Counted from the first letter of the stretch, positions 14,213 to 25,105 are shown. The stretch is DNA of 64,000 bases from Anaeramoeba ignava (GCA_028826165.1 JAPDFW010000123.1:62001-126000); one strand, 5' to 3'. Notes: generated from the sequence alone by a model not told the origin. Program-made: numbers and translations.

Positions 14213-14221
14213 AATTTTTTT

Positions 14222-17200
14222 ATGTCAAATTTTAATAATCCAAAAAATTTAGGATTTCGTGTTGCTAAAGATATTTTAGAAGAACAAAAAAATAAATCAA
14301 ATTCATTTCCAAAAAATCCAAAACCTTTAAATTTAAAAGATTTACAAAAAAAAAAACCACATCTTCAAAAAGTTTTTCGACCAAATGAATTTTTTCAAAA
14401 ACGTTCTGAAAAATCAAAATCAAAATTTTCAAAAGAATCAAAATTAAATTTAGATTCAAATACAAATACAAATTCAAATTCAAATATAAATTCAAATTTA
14501 GATTTAGATTTAGATACAAATACAAATACAAATCTAAATTCAAATTCAAATTCAATTACAAATTTAGATTTAAATACAAATACAAATACAAATCTAAATT
14601 CAATTACAAATTTAAATACAAATTTAGATTTAAAATTCAATACCTTTTCCATTTTAAATACAAATACAAATTTAGATTCAAATTCAAATTCAAATACAAA
14701 TTTAGATTTAAAATTCAATACCTTTTCCATTTTAAATTCAAATACAAATACAAATTTAAATACAAATTTAGAATTAAATACAAATTCAAATTCAAATTTA
14801 GATTTAAATTCAAATTCAAATTCAAATTCAAATTCAAATTCAAATTCAAATACAAATTCAAATACAAATTCAAATTCAAATTTAGATTTAAATTCAAATT
14901 CAAATTCAAATTCAAATTTAGAATTAAATTCAAATTTAGATTTAAATACAAATTCAAATTCAAATACAAATTCAAATTCAAATTCAAATTCAAATTCAAA
15001 TTTAGATTTAAATACAAATACAAATACAAATCTAAATTCAAATACAAATACAAATTTAGAATTAAATACAAATTCAAATACAAATTTAGATTTAAATACA
15101 AATTTATTTCTCCAAAATTTTCAATTTCCTTCAAACAATTTTTCTAATCCAAAAAACTTAGAAATTCAAAAAAAAGAAGATCATCAAATTTCAAAAAAAC
15201 CAATCAATAGTAAATTTGTAGAAATTTCCATTAATTCCTTCGCTAATCAAAACCCACAAAATCAATTTCAAAATAATCAAAATCAAACACAAAATCAATT
15301 TAAAAATCAAAATCAATTTAAAAATCAAACACAAAATCAATTTCAAAATCAAACACAAAATCAAAATCAAAATAATCAAAATCAAAATCAAAATCAAAAT
15401 CAAAATCAAAATCAATTTCAAAATCAAAATCAAAATCAAAATCAAAATCAATTTCAAACACAAAATCAAAATATTCAATTTCAAATTTATCCAAATTTGC
15501 ATTCAAATCAATTAGAAAATCAACATTTAAATCAAAATCAATTTCAAAATAATCAATTCCAAAATAATCAATTTCAAAAGGAAAAAGAAAAAGAAAAAGA
15601 AAATGATATTAACCAAAATTATCCCAATGAAAACCAAAATCAAGATGATGAAGAACCAAATTTTTTTAAGCTTTCAGAAAATAAACATTTTTTGGAAAAT
15701 AAGCCTTTTGAATCAAGTCAAATTTATTCTAATAAATCAAATCCTAAAACTGATGAAGAAATTCAAGAAGAACAAAATAATCCAAAACTTGATCAATGGT
15801 TATCAAAAAATCCCACAAATCAAAATCATTTTAAATCAAGAAAAACGGAAATGGAAATTGAAAAACAAAGTGAAAATGAAAATACACCAATAAGACAAAC
15901 TGAATCAAAATCACCCCAATCAAATAGTAGTGGGAAAAGAAGATCAAATCGAACAAGTCCAAACTCTAAAGAAGATTCACCCATATTTAAAATATTTCAA
16001 AATACAACAACCTAAAAAAATTGAAGATCCAGATTCAAATCAATTAGAAAATCAAAATCAATTAGAAAATCAAAATCAAAATCAAAATCAAAATCAAAAT
16101 CAAAATCAAAATCAAAATCAATTAGAAAATCAAAATCAAAATAATCAAAATCAAAATCAAAATCAAAATCAAAATCAAAATCAAAATCAAAATCAAAATC
16201 AAAATCAAAATCAAAATCAAAATCAAAATCAAATCCAAAATAATCAAAATCAATTTCAAAAAAATCAATTTCAAAATAATCAAAATAGAAATCCAAAAAT
16301 TTTCACAAATTTATTTGAAAATGATGTAGATGAAAATGAATTTGAAAATGAAAATCAAAACAATCATAATTATAATCATAATGAAAAAAATTATGAGAAA
16401 CAAAATATTTCAACAACTCATGAAATTTGTTTTAAAAAACTGGAAAAATGGATTTATCCGATTAATAAATCCAAGAGAATGTATCAATATAACATATCCA
16501 AAACAGCTTTATTTTACAATACATTGGTTGTTTTACCAACAGGACTTGGGAAAACATTGATTGCAGCAGTTGTTATGTATAATTATTATCGATGGTTTCC
16601 AAATGGAAAGATTATTTTTATGGCGCCAACAAAAGCGCTTGTTACACAACAAAAAAAGGCAATATATCAAACTGTAGGAATACCAATGGAAATTACTGTT
16701 GAAATGACTGGAGATACCAGTCCACAACAAAGAGAAATATTGTGGAAAACCAAAAGAGTTTTTTTTGGAACTCCACAATCTTTCCAAAATGATTTGAAGA
16801 AGGAAAATTGTCCGATCGATTCAATAGTGTGCTTGATTGTTGATGAAGCGCATCATAGTGTTGGGAAATATGCATACAATATTGTATTTAGCTTGATTCA
16901 ACAGAAGAATAAAAATTTTCGAGTTGTTGCATTATCAGCAACACCAGGTTCTAATGTTCAAAAAATTCAGACGATTATTGATAATTTAGCAATTTGCAAA
17001 ATTGAATCAAGAAGCGCGGACAATGGAGATGTTTCACCTTATGTTCATGAAAAGAAATTTATTCGAGAAATTGTTTCTCTTCAAAATCACAACGAAATTG
17101 TTATCATTTCCAAACTTTTCACACCTATTGTTGAGAATTTCTTAAACCTTTTGTTCACTTCAAATGTTCTTCCCAAAAAGCATATAAATCAATTATCAAT

Positions 17201-20200
17201 CCTTACTTTCAAAATGTTCTCCCAAAAACTCCAAATGACTAAAATGGATCTAAATCAAAAAAGAGTTCCCGATTTAAGAGTTGGACAATTGATTGCAAGA
17301 TTTGGATTCTGCATGAGTTTGCTTCATGCCTGGAAATTACTTCATTTTTATGGATTGAAGACATTCTCGCAGTTTATTCATTCCCATTTTATTGATCCTG
17401 AAAAGAAGAAAAAAACATCTAGTCTTCTTTTAAAACAAGAAAACTTCAAAAAAATACAAGAAATTATCCCAGATTTGATTCAACAAGCTAAATCTTCACA
17501 TCCAAAAATTGATTTGTTAATGAATTTAATCGCACAGCATTTTGAGGAGCAAAAGAAACAAGGAATTGATTCTTTTAATCAAACAAGAGCAATTGTTTTT
17601 TCCACTTTCCGAGATTCTGTCGAGGAAATTGCAGAAAATCTTCGTAAAATTGATCTTGTGAAAGTGGCAGTTTTTATTGGACAAAATACATCAAAAAATA
17701 AAAAGGGATACAATTCAAAACAGCAGAAAAGCACAATATCCCAATTTAGACAAGGAAATTTCAACACTCTCGTTTCAACATCTGTTCATCCTGATGAGTT
17801 TATTATTTTAATGAATCCCAAATCAGAAATTATGATCCAAAAAATTGGGCATTTCGTGGAGTTTTTCCTTCATAAACAAAAGGGATTCGCAAAGAAGAAT
17901 ATTTCCAATCAACATTGGAAATGTCTTTCTTGTGATAAATATGGTGAAAATGTAGGATTTTATCCTATCACACATGTCCATCGTCATGTAAGACAAAATC
18001 GAGTTTTGGAAGTCAGTTTAACAAATGGGTTTTCTGCTCTTGTAACTGAAGATCATAGTTTATTCACTTGTTCTCAAACCAAATCACACAAAATTAAACT
18101 TCAAAAAACTAAACCTCAAATCAATCAAATGATCAATTTCTGTTCTTCTTTTTCTATTTCTTCTTCTTCTTCTTCTTATTGTAAAATACATCGTATTGAT
18201 TTAATTGAACAATTTTTCAACAATTCTTCTCAGAATAACCTCAAAACTCCAAAATATTTCCAAAAGGCAATCCATAACTCAAAATTTATCATTGTTTATT
18301 CGAGCACAATTTGTTCACATGAATTTTCTTTTGATTTAAAATTACAATTACACATTATTCAAGCTTTGCAAAACAAAAATTTTTATGTTTTGGAGCAATA
18401 TCCTCAAGACCAAATTAATCAAATTCAACAAGGATTGAAATTATTTACAAAATCATCTTTCTTTGATAAAAATCTTTTTCATTTTGAAAAGGAAGATTTA
18501 GAAAAATATTATTTGGATTGTTACAGAAAATCTATTATTTGGATTGAAAATCATTCAATATTTAATCCTCAAACAAAACATTTTGAAAGTAACTTGGAAA
18601 ATGCAGCAACTTTTCCAGAAGAAATGATTTTCTTTTTCAAACAAAGAATATATTTAAACAACATGAAATATCAAGATTATTTACCAAGATTTATCAAATT
18701 AGATCATTTCTTTCTCAATTTACTTGCATTCTATTTATTTTCATCAACACAAAAATTACCAAATTCTACATTTAGTTATCAAAGGATAAATGATGATTTC
18801 AATTCAATTAATAGTTATTTCCAAAAAAATGAAATTATTTTATCGCATTTATTTTCAACTTTTCTTTATTGTGGAACAGTTAATTCCAAGAAAAGAATTC
18901 CCAACCTCATTTTCAATTTATGTTTTGGAGATCAACTTTATTTTTTGGAAAAATGCAAACACTTCACAAAAATTCAATATCAAACAACAAAATATGATTT
19001 TATTGTTGAAAGTAGAGAATTAATGATGGGAATCATATTTCTCAGTAAACAAATTTATAAAGAAAACATAATCAATCTTTCCAGAATTTCTGAAGAAAAA
19101 ATTTATTCTCAAAACACAAATCAAAATATTTCTTGTTCAAAATCCAGTTTTTATTGTTGTTCATTGGAAACAAAGGAATCATCCAAAAAAGAAACTTTTT
19201 TTTCAAATTTGGAAACAATTTGTGAAGTTGATTCTCAACCTGAATTTGTTTATGATATTTCTGTTCAAAAAACACAAAAATTTTTTGGGGGATTAGGATT
19301 AGTCAATCTTCACAATTCAGTTGGAGAAGAAGGACTTGATATTGGAGAAGTTGATTTAATTATTTGTTATGATTCTTCTGTAGATGTCACAAGAATGTCA
19401 CAAAGATTTGGAAGAACTGCTCGAAAAAAAGCAGGAAAAGTTGTAGTTTTCATTACAGAAAGTTTTGAAGAAGAATCTTTTGAAAAAATATTGAAGAAAG
19501 AAACTGATATTTTACAAAGATTATCACGAACAAAATTTCGACTTTCCAAAAATATTCCTGAATTATTTCCAAATCAAACTAATCCAAAATGTGTTGAAAA
19601 AAAACTAGAAATTATTCCCTATTTTGAAGGAAATGAAGAGACTGAAGTTAGGAGCAAAATACCAACAAAAGTAGAACTTGAATTATGCGAAAGATCAGTT
19701 CAATTACCAAAACAAAGATGGAACTATTCTCTTGAAAAATATATTCCAGATCAAAATTTGACATTTTCTTCTCATATTGGAAATTCAACTCAAACAAAAT
19801 TATTAGTTGATGTTTTAATTTATTTGGATCAATTTCCAAGAAAAATTCCTTTGGAAATACTTTCTAAACCTTTGTCATCTTCTCTTTCTCCTATGAAAGT
19901 TAATGAAAAAAATGAAGAAACTGATGTTTCTTTTAAGTTAGGAACTCCTAAGTCAAAGAATATGAAACAATCTCCATTAAGAAAAACAAAATCAAACTCA
20001 AAATCAAAATTAAATTCAAAATTAACATTTACACCAGTCGATTCACAAGAAAATATTCAAAAATCTAATAAAAAAATAGAAAGTAAATGGGAAGTTTCAA
20101 AAATTAATCCTATGGAAAATTCAGATACAACTTTAGATCTAAATCCAGATATAGATATCAATACAAATCTAACTACAAATCTAACTACAAATTTAGATTC

Positions 20201-21712
20201 AGATTTAAATCAAAAAAATTCTTCATATTTTGGAAAATCATTTAAAGATCATGATCTAAAACTTCAAATGTTATTGAAACAAAAAGGAATAACCACAAAT
20301 ATTAATGGTGAATATTTAATTAAATCACTTAAACTCCTTGGTGATCCAAGTACTCGAAAAGATATTGTTGATCTTTGTATTCATTTATATCCAGAGATTT
20401 GGGATTGTTACCAGAAAAGTTTTCCAAAGAAATTAAGTCGAATTAAATTTGAAAAATTAATTATTCCAGAAAATTTTTCAAAATATGGTGTTTATCAAAA
20501 TCCTCGTTCATTTGAATTTTCTCTTAAAGATTTAAATCAAGAAAATGGAAATAATTTTAATCAAGAAAATGGAAATAATTTTAATCAAGAAAATGAAAAT
20601 ATTTTAAATCAAGAAAATGGAAATATTTTAAATCAAGAAAATGAAAATATTTTTAATCAAGAAAAAGAAAATAATTTTAATCAAGAAAATGGAAATAATT
20701 TTAATCAAGAAAATGAAAATATTTTAAATCAAGAAAATGGAAATATTTTAAATCAAGAAAATGGAAATATTTTTAAATCAAGAAAATGAAAATATTTTAA
20801 ATCAAGAAAATGGAAATAATTTTAATATTAAATTGAATCTTTCAAATGTTTTATCTCAAATTACTCCAATAAAAAATAATCAAAAAATACAAATATTAGA
20901 AAATCAAGAAGAAAAAACAAATCAATCTAAAGATGATTCAAAAAATCAAGAAAAAGAAACAAATAAAACATAAAAATAAACATAAACATAAAAATAAGCA
21001 TAAACATAAACATAAACATAAACATAAACATAAACATAAACATAAACATCACAAAAAACGTAAGAAAGATTCAGATGAAATCCAAAATGATACTAAAAAA
21101 ATTAAGAAAAATAAAACTAAAAAACCATCACAAACTTCTATTTCAGAATCAAATCAAACAATCCAAATTCCTCAAGAAGGAATTTCTCATTATTTTTTAC
21201 CCAATAATAATGAATCTAAAATAACAAATCAAAAAGAATTTTTAGTTCAACTTATAAATAAAAAAGAAATTTCAATTCAATTTAAAAATCAAAATCAAAA
21301 TCAAAATCAAAATCAAAATCAAAATCAAAATCAAAATCAAAATCAAAATCAAAATCAAAATCAAAATCAAAATCAAAATCAAAATCAAAATCAAAAACAA
21401 AATCAAAATCAAAATCAAAATCAAAATCAAAATCAAAATCAAAATCAAAATCAAAATCAAAATCAAAATCAAAATCAAAATCAAAATCAAAATCAAAATC
21501 AAAATCAAAATCAAATTGATCAAAAAAAATTATTTTCATTATTACTTGATTTTAAATTCCCAAAAACTCAAGAAAAAAAACAAATTCCAAAAAAATCAAA
21601 AAAATTTGAAAAAATCAAAAAAAAATCTTTATTAATTACAGATTATTTTCCAATTAGTAAACCTCCAATTTTAGAAATTTTATCACAAAAAGAAGAACAA
21701 GATCAATTTTAA
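14222..21712 (+). CDS. FANCM: FANCM/Mph1-family DNA helicase with intein and PIP-box tail; several frameshifts
   Basis: SF2 translocase that remodels stalled forks and crosslink lesions. The helicase core has Walker A 'LPTGLGKT' (about 16536-16559), '[19 protein letters not shown]' typical of eukaryotic FANCM, DEAH box '[13 protein letters not shown]', 'LSATPGS', motif V 'TLVST^[10 protein letters not shown]' split by an intein (17781-19316), and motif VI 'QRFGRTAR' (about 19400). The first 600 residues (14222-16015) are almost wholly Asn-rich spacer. The frame changes near 15985-16010, 20765-20778 and 20945-20972, each in A/T homopolymers or repeats. The last segment (to 21712) carries a (HK)n tract, a canonical PCNA-binding box 'QEGISHYF' (21173-21196), a (NQ)n tract, and a second PIP-like 'SLLITDYF' (21626-21649). 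No start-site element lies between segments, so I treat them as one gene. No ERCC4 nuclease or HhH domain is visible. The helicase call is firm; the outer boundaries are less so. Confidence 0.85.
14456..15110 (+). repeat. Low-complexity tcaaat/acaaat/ttagat array coding Asn-Ser/Thr/Leu-Asp
   Basis: Interleaved hexamers tcaaat, acaaat and ttagat encode NSNS, NTNT and NLDL runs in the N-terminal spacer of the FANCM-like protein. A 75-base segment containing 'accttttcc' is duplicated near 14631 and 14706. Confidence 0.9.
15256..15475 (+). repeat. (aaaatc)n array coding Asn-Gln
   Basis: The hexamer caaaat encodes NQ repeats with occasional Phe or Thr. It is in frame within the FANCM-like N-terminal spacer. 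Confidence 0.9.
16027..16275 (+). repeat. (aaaatc)n array coding Asn-Gln
   Basis: A second hexamer array just after the first frame change and before the helicase core; it reads NQ and NQLE. Confidence 0.9.
17781..19316 (+). mobile_element. Intein (512 aa) in FANCM helicase motif V, with decayed LAGLIDADG domain
   Basis: A 1,536-base in-frame insertion separates 'NTLVST' from '[13 protein letters not shown]', which in all FANCM relatives form one continuous motif V. Splicing blocks are present. Block A opens with Ser1 ([10 protein letters not shown]). Block B is 'LVTEDHSLF' with TxxH (18041-18058). Block F is '[14 protein letters not shown]' (about 19246-19287). Block G ends 'VNLHN' (19302-19316), with penultimate His, terminal Asn, and Ser as the +1 extein residue. 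The middle looks like a DOD-type homing endonuclease: block C-like '[10 protein letters not shown]', block D-like 'KKRIP', block E-like 'FLEKCKHF'. The Gly/Asp residues needed for cleavage are gone. The frame is uninterrupted, so protein splicing may still work while homing does not. An intron is ruled out by the open frame and the Hint motifs. Confidence 0.9.
20536..20830 (+). repeat. 24-base tandem repeat coding octapeptide [16 protein letters not shown]
   Basis: About 12 units of 24 bases (aatcaagaaaatggaaatat core plus a T/A run) encode an octapeptide with G/E, N/I and F/L alternation. One unit near 20770 has an extra T in its T run, which ends the long helicase frame early. The downstream units continue in the shifted frame. 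Confidence 0.9.
20976..21050 (+). repeat. (cataaa)n array coding His-Lys
   Basis: A hexamer run encodes (HK)n in the C-terminal tail of the FANCM-like protein, followed by a Lys/Arg-rich stretch that could serve as a nuclear localisation signal. Confidence 0.85.
21285..21514 (+). repeat. (aaaatc)n array coding Asn-Gln, about 38 copies
   Basis: An almost perfect hexamer array with one aaaaac variant. It encodes a (NQ)n linker between the two PIP-like motifs of the FANCM-like protein. The opposite strand is open as DF and IL repeats, which are shadows. Confidence 0.92.
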
Positions 21713-21723
21713 AAAAAAAACCA

Positions 21724-21770
21724 ATTTTTTCATTTTTTCATTTTTTCATTTTTTCATTTTTTCATTTTTA
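21724..21770 (+). promoter_or_regulatory. Array of TTTTTTCA units upstream of TGS1
   Basis: Five ttttttca units end a few bases before the ATG at 21776. Same architecture as upstream of the FANCM-like gene. Confidence 0.5.
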
Positions 21771-21775
21771 ATTTT

Positions 21776-23585
21776 ATGAATTCAAATGTTATATTTTCTT
21801 CTTCAAAATCTTGGGGAAAAATAAATAAAAAAAGAAAGAAAAGAAAAAAGAAAAATCAAAATCAAATTGAAAATCAAATTGAAAACCAAATTGAAAATCA
21901 AATTCAAATTGAAAATCAAATTCAAATTAAAAATAAAAATCAAATTGAAAATAAAAATCAAATTGAAAATCAAATTGAAAATCAAATTGAAAATCAAATT
22001 GAAAATCAAAATCAAATTCAAAATCAAAATCAAAATCAAAAATCAAAATCAAAATCAAAATCAAAATCAAAATCAATTTAAATCAAAGAGAAGAAAGAAA
22101 AGAAAAAATAAAAATAAAAATAAAAATAAAAATCAAAATGATTTAATTTTAATTACTCAAGAAAATATTTTTGAATATCCAGAAATATTTCATTTTTGGG
22201 AAAGAAGATATTCATTATATTCAAAATGGGATGAAGGAATTCAACTTGATTATGAATCATTTTATTCAGCTACACCTGAAAAAATAGCATTACATATCGC
22301 TATTAGATGTAAATGTAACATTATAGTTGATGCATTTTGTGGTTCTGGTTCAAATTCTATTCAATTTACTAAAACTTGTGGTCATGTTATTTCAATTGAT
22401 ATTGATCCAAATAAAATCAAAATTGCAGAAAATAATTCAAAAATTTATAATTCTAGATCAAAAATAGATTTTATAATAAGTGATTTTTTTGATATTTTAC
22501 CTTCTTTAAAAGTATACTATTATTTAAATATTATTTAAATATTTTTTAAATACTTTTTAAATATTTTTTATTTTAGAATGTTGATGTAGTTTTCCTTTCT
22601 CCTCCTTGGGTAAATAATTACTAAATTAAATATTTTAAATAATTATTAAATTCAATATTTTAAATAATTATTAAATTCAATATTTTAAATAATTATTAAA
22701 TTCAATATTTTAAATAAATATTAAATTAAATATTTTAAATAATTATTAAATTCAATATTTTAAATAATTATTAAATTCAATATTTTAAATAATTATTAAA
22801 TTCAATAATTTAAATAATTATTAAATTCAATATTTTAAATAATTCAATATTTTAAATAATTACTAAATTCAATATTTTAAATAAATATTAAATTCAATAT
22901 TTTTAAATAAATATTAAATTCAATAATTTAAATAAATATTAAATTCAATATTTTAAATAATTATTAAATATTTTAAATAATTATATAATTCAATATTTTA
23001 AATAAATATTAAATTAAATATTTTAAATAAATATTTAATTCAATAATTTAAATAAATATTAAATTCAATATTTTAAATAATTATTTAGTTCAATATTTTA
23101 AATAATTATTTAATTCAATATTTTAAATAATTATTAAATTCAATATTTTAAATAAATATTCAATTCAATATTTTAAATAATTATTAAATTAAATATTTTA
23201 AATAATTATTAAATTCAATATTTTAAATAATTATTAAATAATTTAGGGTGGAATTAAATACACGAAAAAGAAATTATTCAATATAAATAATATGCTTATT
23301 AATGGGTATTTAAAAAAAAAAACGGAAGAAAAAAATTTTTTTTTCTCTTATTCCACTTTTTTTTTTTTGATTAAAAAAAGAACTAAATTATTTCAAGAAG
23401 TTCAAAAATATTGTCCAAATATTGCGTTCTTTGTTCCAAAAAATACCGATATTCAACAATTAGTTTCATTAGCAGGACCTGGAAATTCATGTGAAATTGA
23501 ATATAATCATTTAAATAATAGAGTAATTTCAATAACTGCTTATTATGGTTCACTTATTAAACAAAAAAAAGAAAATCAAAAATAA
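21776..23585 (+). CDS. TGS1: TGS1 trimethylguanosine synthase, 3 clear exons (a fourth likely), one frameshift
   Basis: Methylates m7G caps of snRNA and snoRNA to m2,2,7G in the nucleus. The catalytic part reads 'RYSLYSKWDEGIQLD', 'SATPEKIALHIA', 'VDAFCGSGSNSIQF', 'VISIDIDPNKI', then 'VDVVFLSPPW|GG' and 'SLAGPGNSCEIE..YYGSLI', all TGS1 hallmarks. Exon 1 ends 22511; intron 22512-22576; exon 2 is 22577-22609, only 33 bases, encoding the catalytic SPPW; intron 22610-23246 is a tandem repeat; exon 3 starts 23247. A 75-base segment 23306-23380 (GT..AG, stop-free, divisible by three) has no family counterpart and is probably a third intron. The N-terminal 80-odd residues are (IENQ)n and Lys-rich, with a frame change near 22035 where one unit has five A's instead of four. 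Confidence 0.9.
22610..23246 (+). repeat. TGS1: TGS1 intron 2: AT satellite, unit about 26 bases
   Basis: Nearly the whole 637-base intron is a degenerate tandem of ttaaataattattaaatt plus caatatt. Donor GTAAAT and acceptor TTTAG flank the array directly. Confidence 0.9.
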
Positions 23586-23589
23586 AAAA

Positions 23590-23635
23590 TATTTTTTTTT
23601 TTCATTTTTTTCTTTTCATTTTACTTCATTTTTTA
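23590..23635 (+). promoter_or_regulatory. TTTCATTTTTT elements upstream of RCE1
   Basis: Three TTTTCATT-type copies in a T-rich stretch between the TGS1 stop codon and the RCE1 ATG. The spacer is only 91 bases and holds nothing else recognisable. Confidence 0.42.
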
Positions 23636-23676
23636 AATCAAAAATTATCATTAAATAATCAACAAAAAAATAAAAT

Positions 23677-24606
23677 ATGAATCTAATTGAAAAAGATCAC
23701 GCAATTATTTTTTCAATTATTATTCTTTTAAGCTATATTTTTATTGGATTTTTATTTGGATTTTTTTTCTTTTCTTTATTTTCCAAAAATCAACAAAAAA
23801 AAAGGCCAAATGAAAAAACAACATGGGATTTATCAAAAGAAGGGATGATTTCAGCATTTTTTGCGCAATTTTCAAGTTTTATAGTCAGTTTAATTGGATT
23901 CAATATATTAATCAAAAAAATTGATATTTCTGAGAATTTTTTTGAAATGATTGGATTTTCAAAAATAAATTTGCTCATTTTTATTCCCTTTTTATTAACA
24001 GTTATTCTTTTTCTTGGCCCGATTTCTTTCAAATATTATGATTTCCGAATTTTTTGTGAAGAAAAATCAATCACTTTTTCTTTTTCCAATTTTCTTTTAT
24101 GGATTAAAGAAGATCCTTTTTGTTATCTTCCAAAAACCAAATGGAAATTAATTAAAAATTGTGTTTTTGCGCCTTTAAGTGAAGAATTTACTTTCCGTTC
24201 TTTTTTGATTGTTGTTTTTTTTCTTGCGAAATTTAATTTGAATTTTTGCATTTTTTATTCTTCTCTTATTTTTTCACTTGCCCATATTTCCTTCTTTCTC
24301 CAGAACATTTTTTTCAAAAAAGTCCCAATTATCCCAAGTATTTTCGAACTTTTCTTTCAAATGGGTTACACTTTCCTTTTTGGAATATATACATCCTATC
24401 TTTTTATTAAGACTCATTTTCTTGTTCCACTTTTTTTGATTCATTCTTTTTGTAATTTTTTAGGGTTTCCTCCACTTCATAGACTTTTCAAGCATAAAAA
24501 TCGATTTCAAATCATCATTTATGCGATATTTGGTTGCTCTTTATTTGCTTTTCTTTTACCATTGCTTACTTCTTCTAAACTTTATTCAAATAATTTTTTC
24601 GAATAA
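23677..24606 (+). CDS. RCE1: RCE1-like CAAX prenyl endopeptidase
   Basis: An integral ER-membrane protease that removes the AAX tripeptide from prenylated proteins such as Ras and Rho GTPases. The 309-residue, intron-free frame has about eight hydrophobic segments and the three CPBP/Abi signature blocks in order: 'APLSEEFTFRS' (EExxxR, glutamate catalytic), 'FSLAHISF' (FxxxH) and 'IHSFCNFLGFP' (HxxxN), the last nearly identical to animal and yeast RCE1. All catalytic residues are kept. It is somewhat shorter at the N-terminus than the human enzyme (329 residues). The start at 23677 is the first ATG after the T-rich element. Confidence 0.9.
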   Translation: MNLIEKDHAIIFSIIILLSYIFIGFLFGFFFFSLFSKNQQKKRPNEKTTWDLSKEGMISAFFAQFSSFIVSLIGFNILIKKIDISENFFEMIGFSKINLLIFIPFLLTVILFLGPISFKYYDFRIFCEEKSITFSFSNFLLWIKEDPFCYLPKTKWKLIKNCVFAPLSEEFTFRSFLIVVFFLAKFNLNFCIFYSSLIFSLAHISFFLQNIFFKKVPIIPSIFELFFQMGYTFLFGIYTSYLFIKTHFLVPLFLIHSFCNFLGFPPLHRLFKHKNRFQIIIYAIFGCSLFAFLLPLLTSSKLYSNNFFE

Positions 24607-24642
24607 TCAATTTTAAATAAAAAAATATTTTTTAATTTTCAA

Positions 24643-24666
24643 TTTTCATTTTTTTCTTTTTTTTTT
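24643..24666 (+). promoter_or_regulatory. TTTTCATTTTTTTC element upstream of VMA21-like gene
   Basis: T-rich element with one TCATTT core directly before the ATG at 24671. The intergenic spacer is only 64 bases. Confidence 0.42.
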
Positions 24667-24670
24667 GGAA

Positions 24671-24985
24671 ATGAAAAATTCAAAAGATAAAACAACCTTT
24701 TTTCATGAATTAATGAAATCTAAAAATAATTCAGTTTTTAGAAAACTTTTATTTTTTATGATTTTATTGTTAATTATTCCAGTTTTAGTTTATTATTCAA
24801 CTAATTATTTTTTAGAAAGAAATCCAACTATAAAAATCAAACATTCTTTAGTTTCTGCAATTACTTCTTTTCTTAGTGTAATTTTAATTCTTGGAATTTA
24901 TGTTATTGTTGCATTTTCAGAAAATATTGAAGAAATAGAAGATGAAAAAATTATAAGAAAAAAACCAAAAGAAAAAATTAAATGA
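24671..24985 (+). CDS. VMA21: VMA21-like V-ATPase assembly factor
   Basis: A small ER membrane chaperone for the V-ATPase Vo sector. The 104-residue frame has two hydrophobic helices (residues about 26-48 and 63-83) separated by a short polar loop, with polar, basic ends, and matches the VMA21-like domain in length and in the 'LLFFMILLLIIPVLVYY' first helix. The C-terminal tail is 'KKPKEKIK'; Vma21 of yeast ends in a dilysine retrieval signal, so the Lys-rich tail is compatible. The identification rests on a short domain and could be another two-helix ER protein. Confidence 0.65.
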   Translation: MKNSKDKTTFFHELMKSKNNSVFRKLLFFMILLLIIPVLVYYSTNYFLERNPTIKIKHSLVSAITSFLSVILILGIYVIVAFSENIEEIEDEKIIRKKPKEKIK

Positions 24986-25105
24986 AAAAAATTAATTTTC
25001 AATTTTGAAAGAAAGAAATAAATAAAAAAAGATTTAAAATTTAAAATTCAAAATTCAAAATTAATTTTTTAATTTTTTAAAAAAAAAAAAAGATTATTTT
25101 TAAAT

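Noticed and set aside
17781-19316. The FANCM insertion as a spliceosomal intron
   Set aside because: It is fully open, lacks GT/AG at the join, and has Hint splicing blocks at both ends.
21285-21514. (AAAATC)n arrays as internal telomeric repeats or a CRISPR-like array
   Set aside because: They lie in frame inside genes or in introns, have no spacers, and the hexamer is not G-rich.
20933-21712. Separate small gene with (HK)n and (NQ)n
   Set aside because: No start-site element before it, its first residues overlap the previous frame in an A run, and it continues the same style of tail; treated as the FANCM C-terminus.
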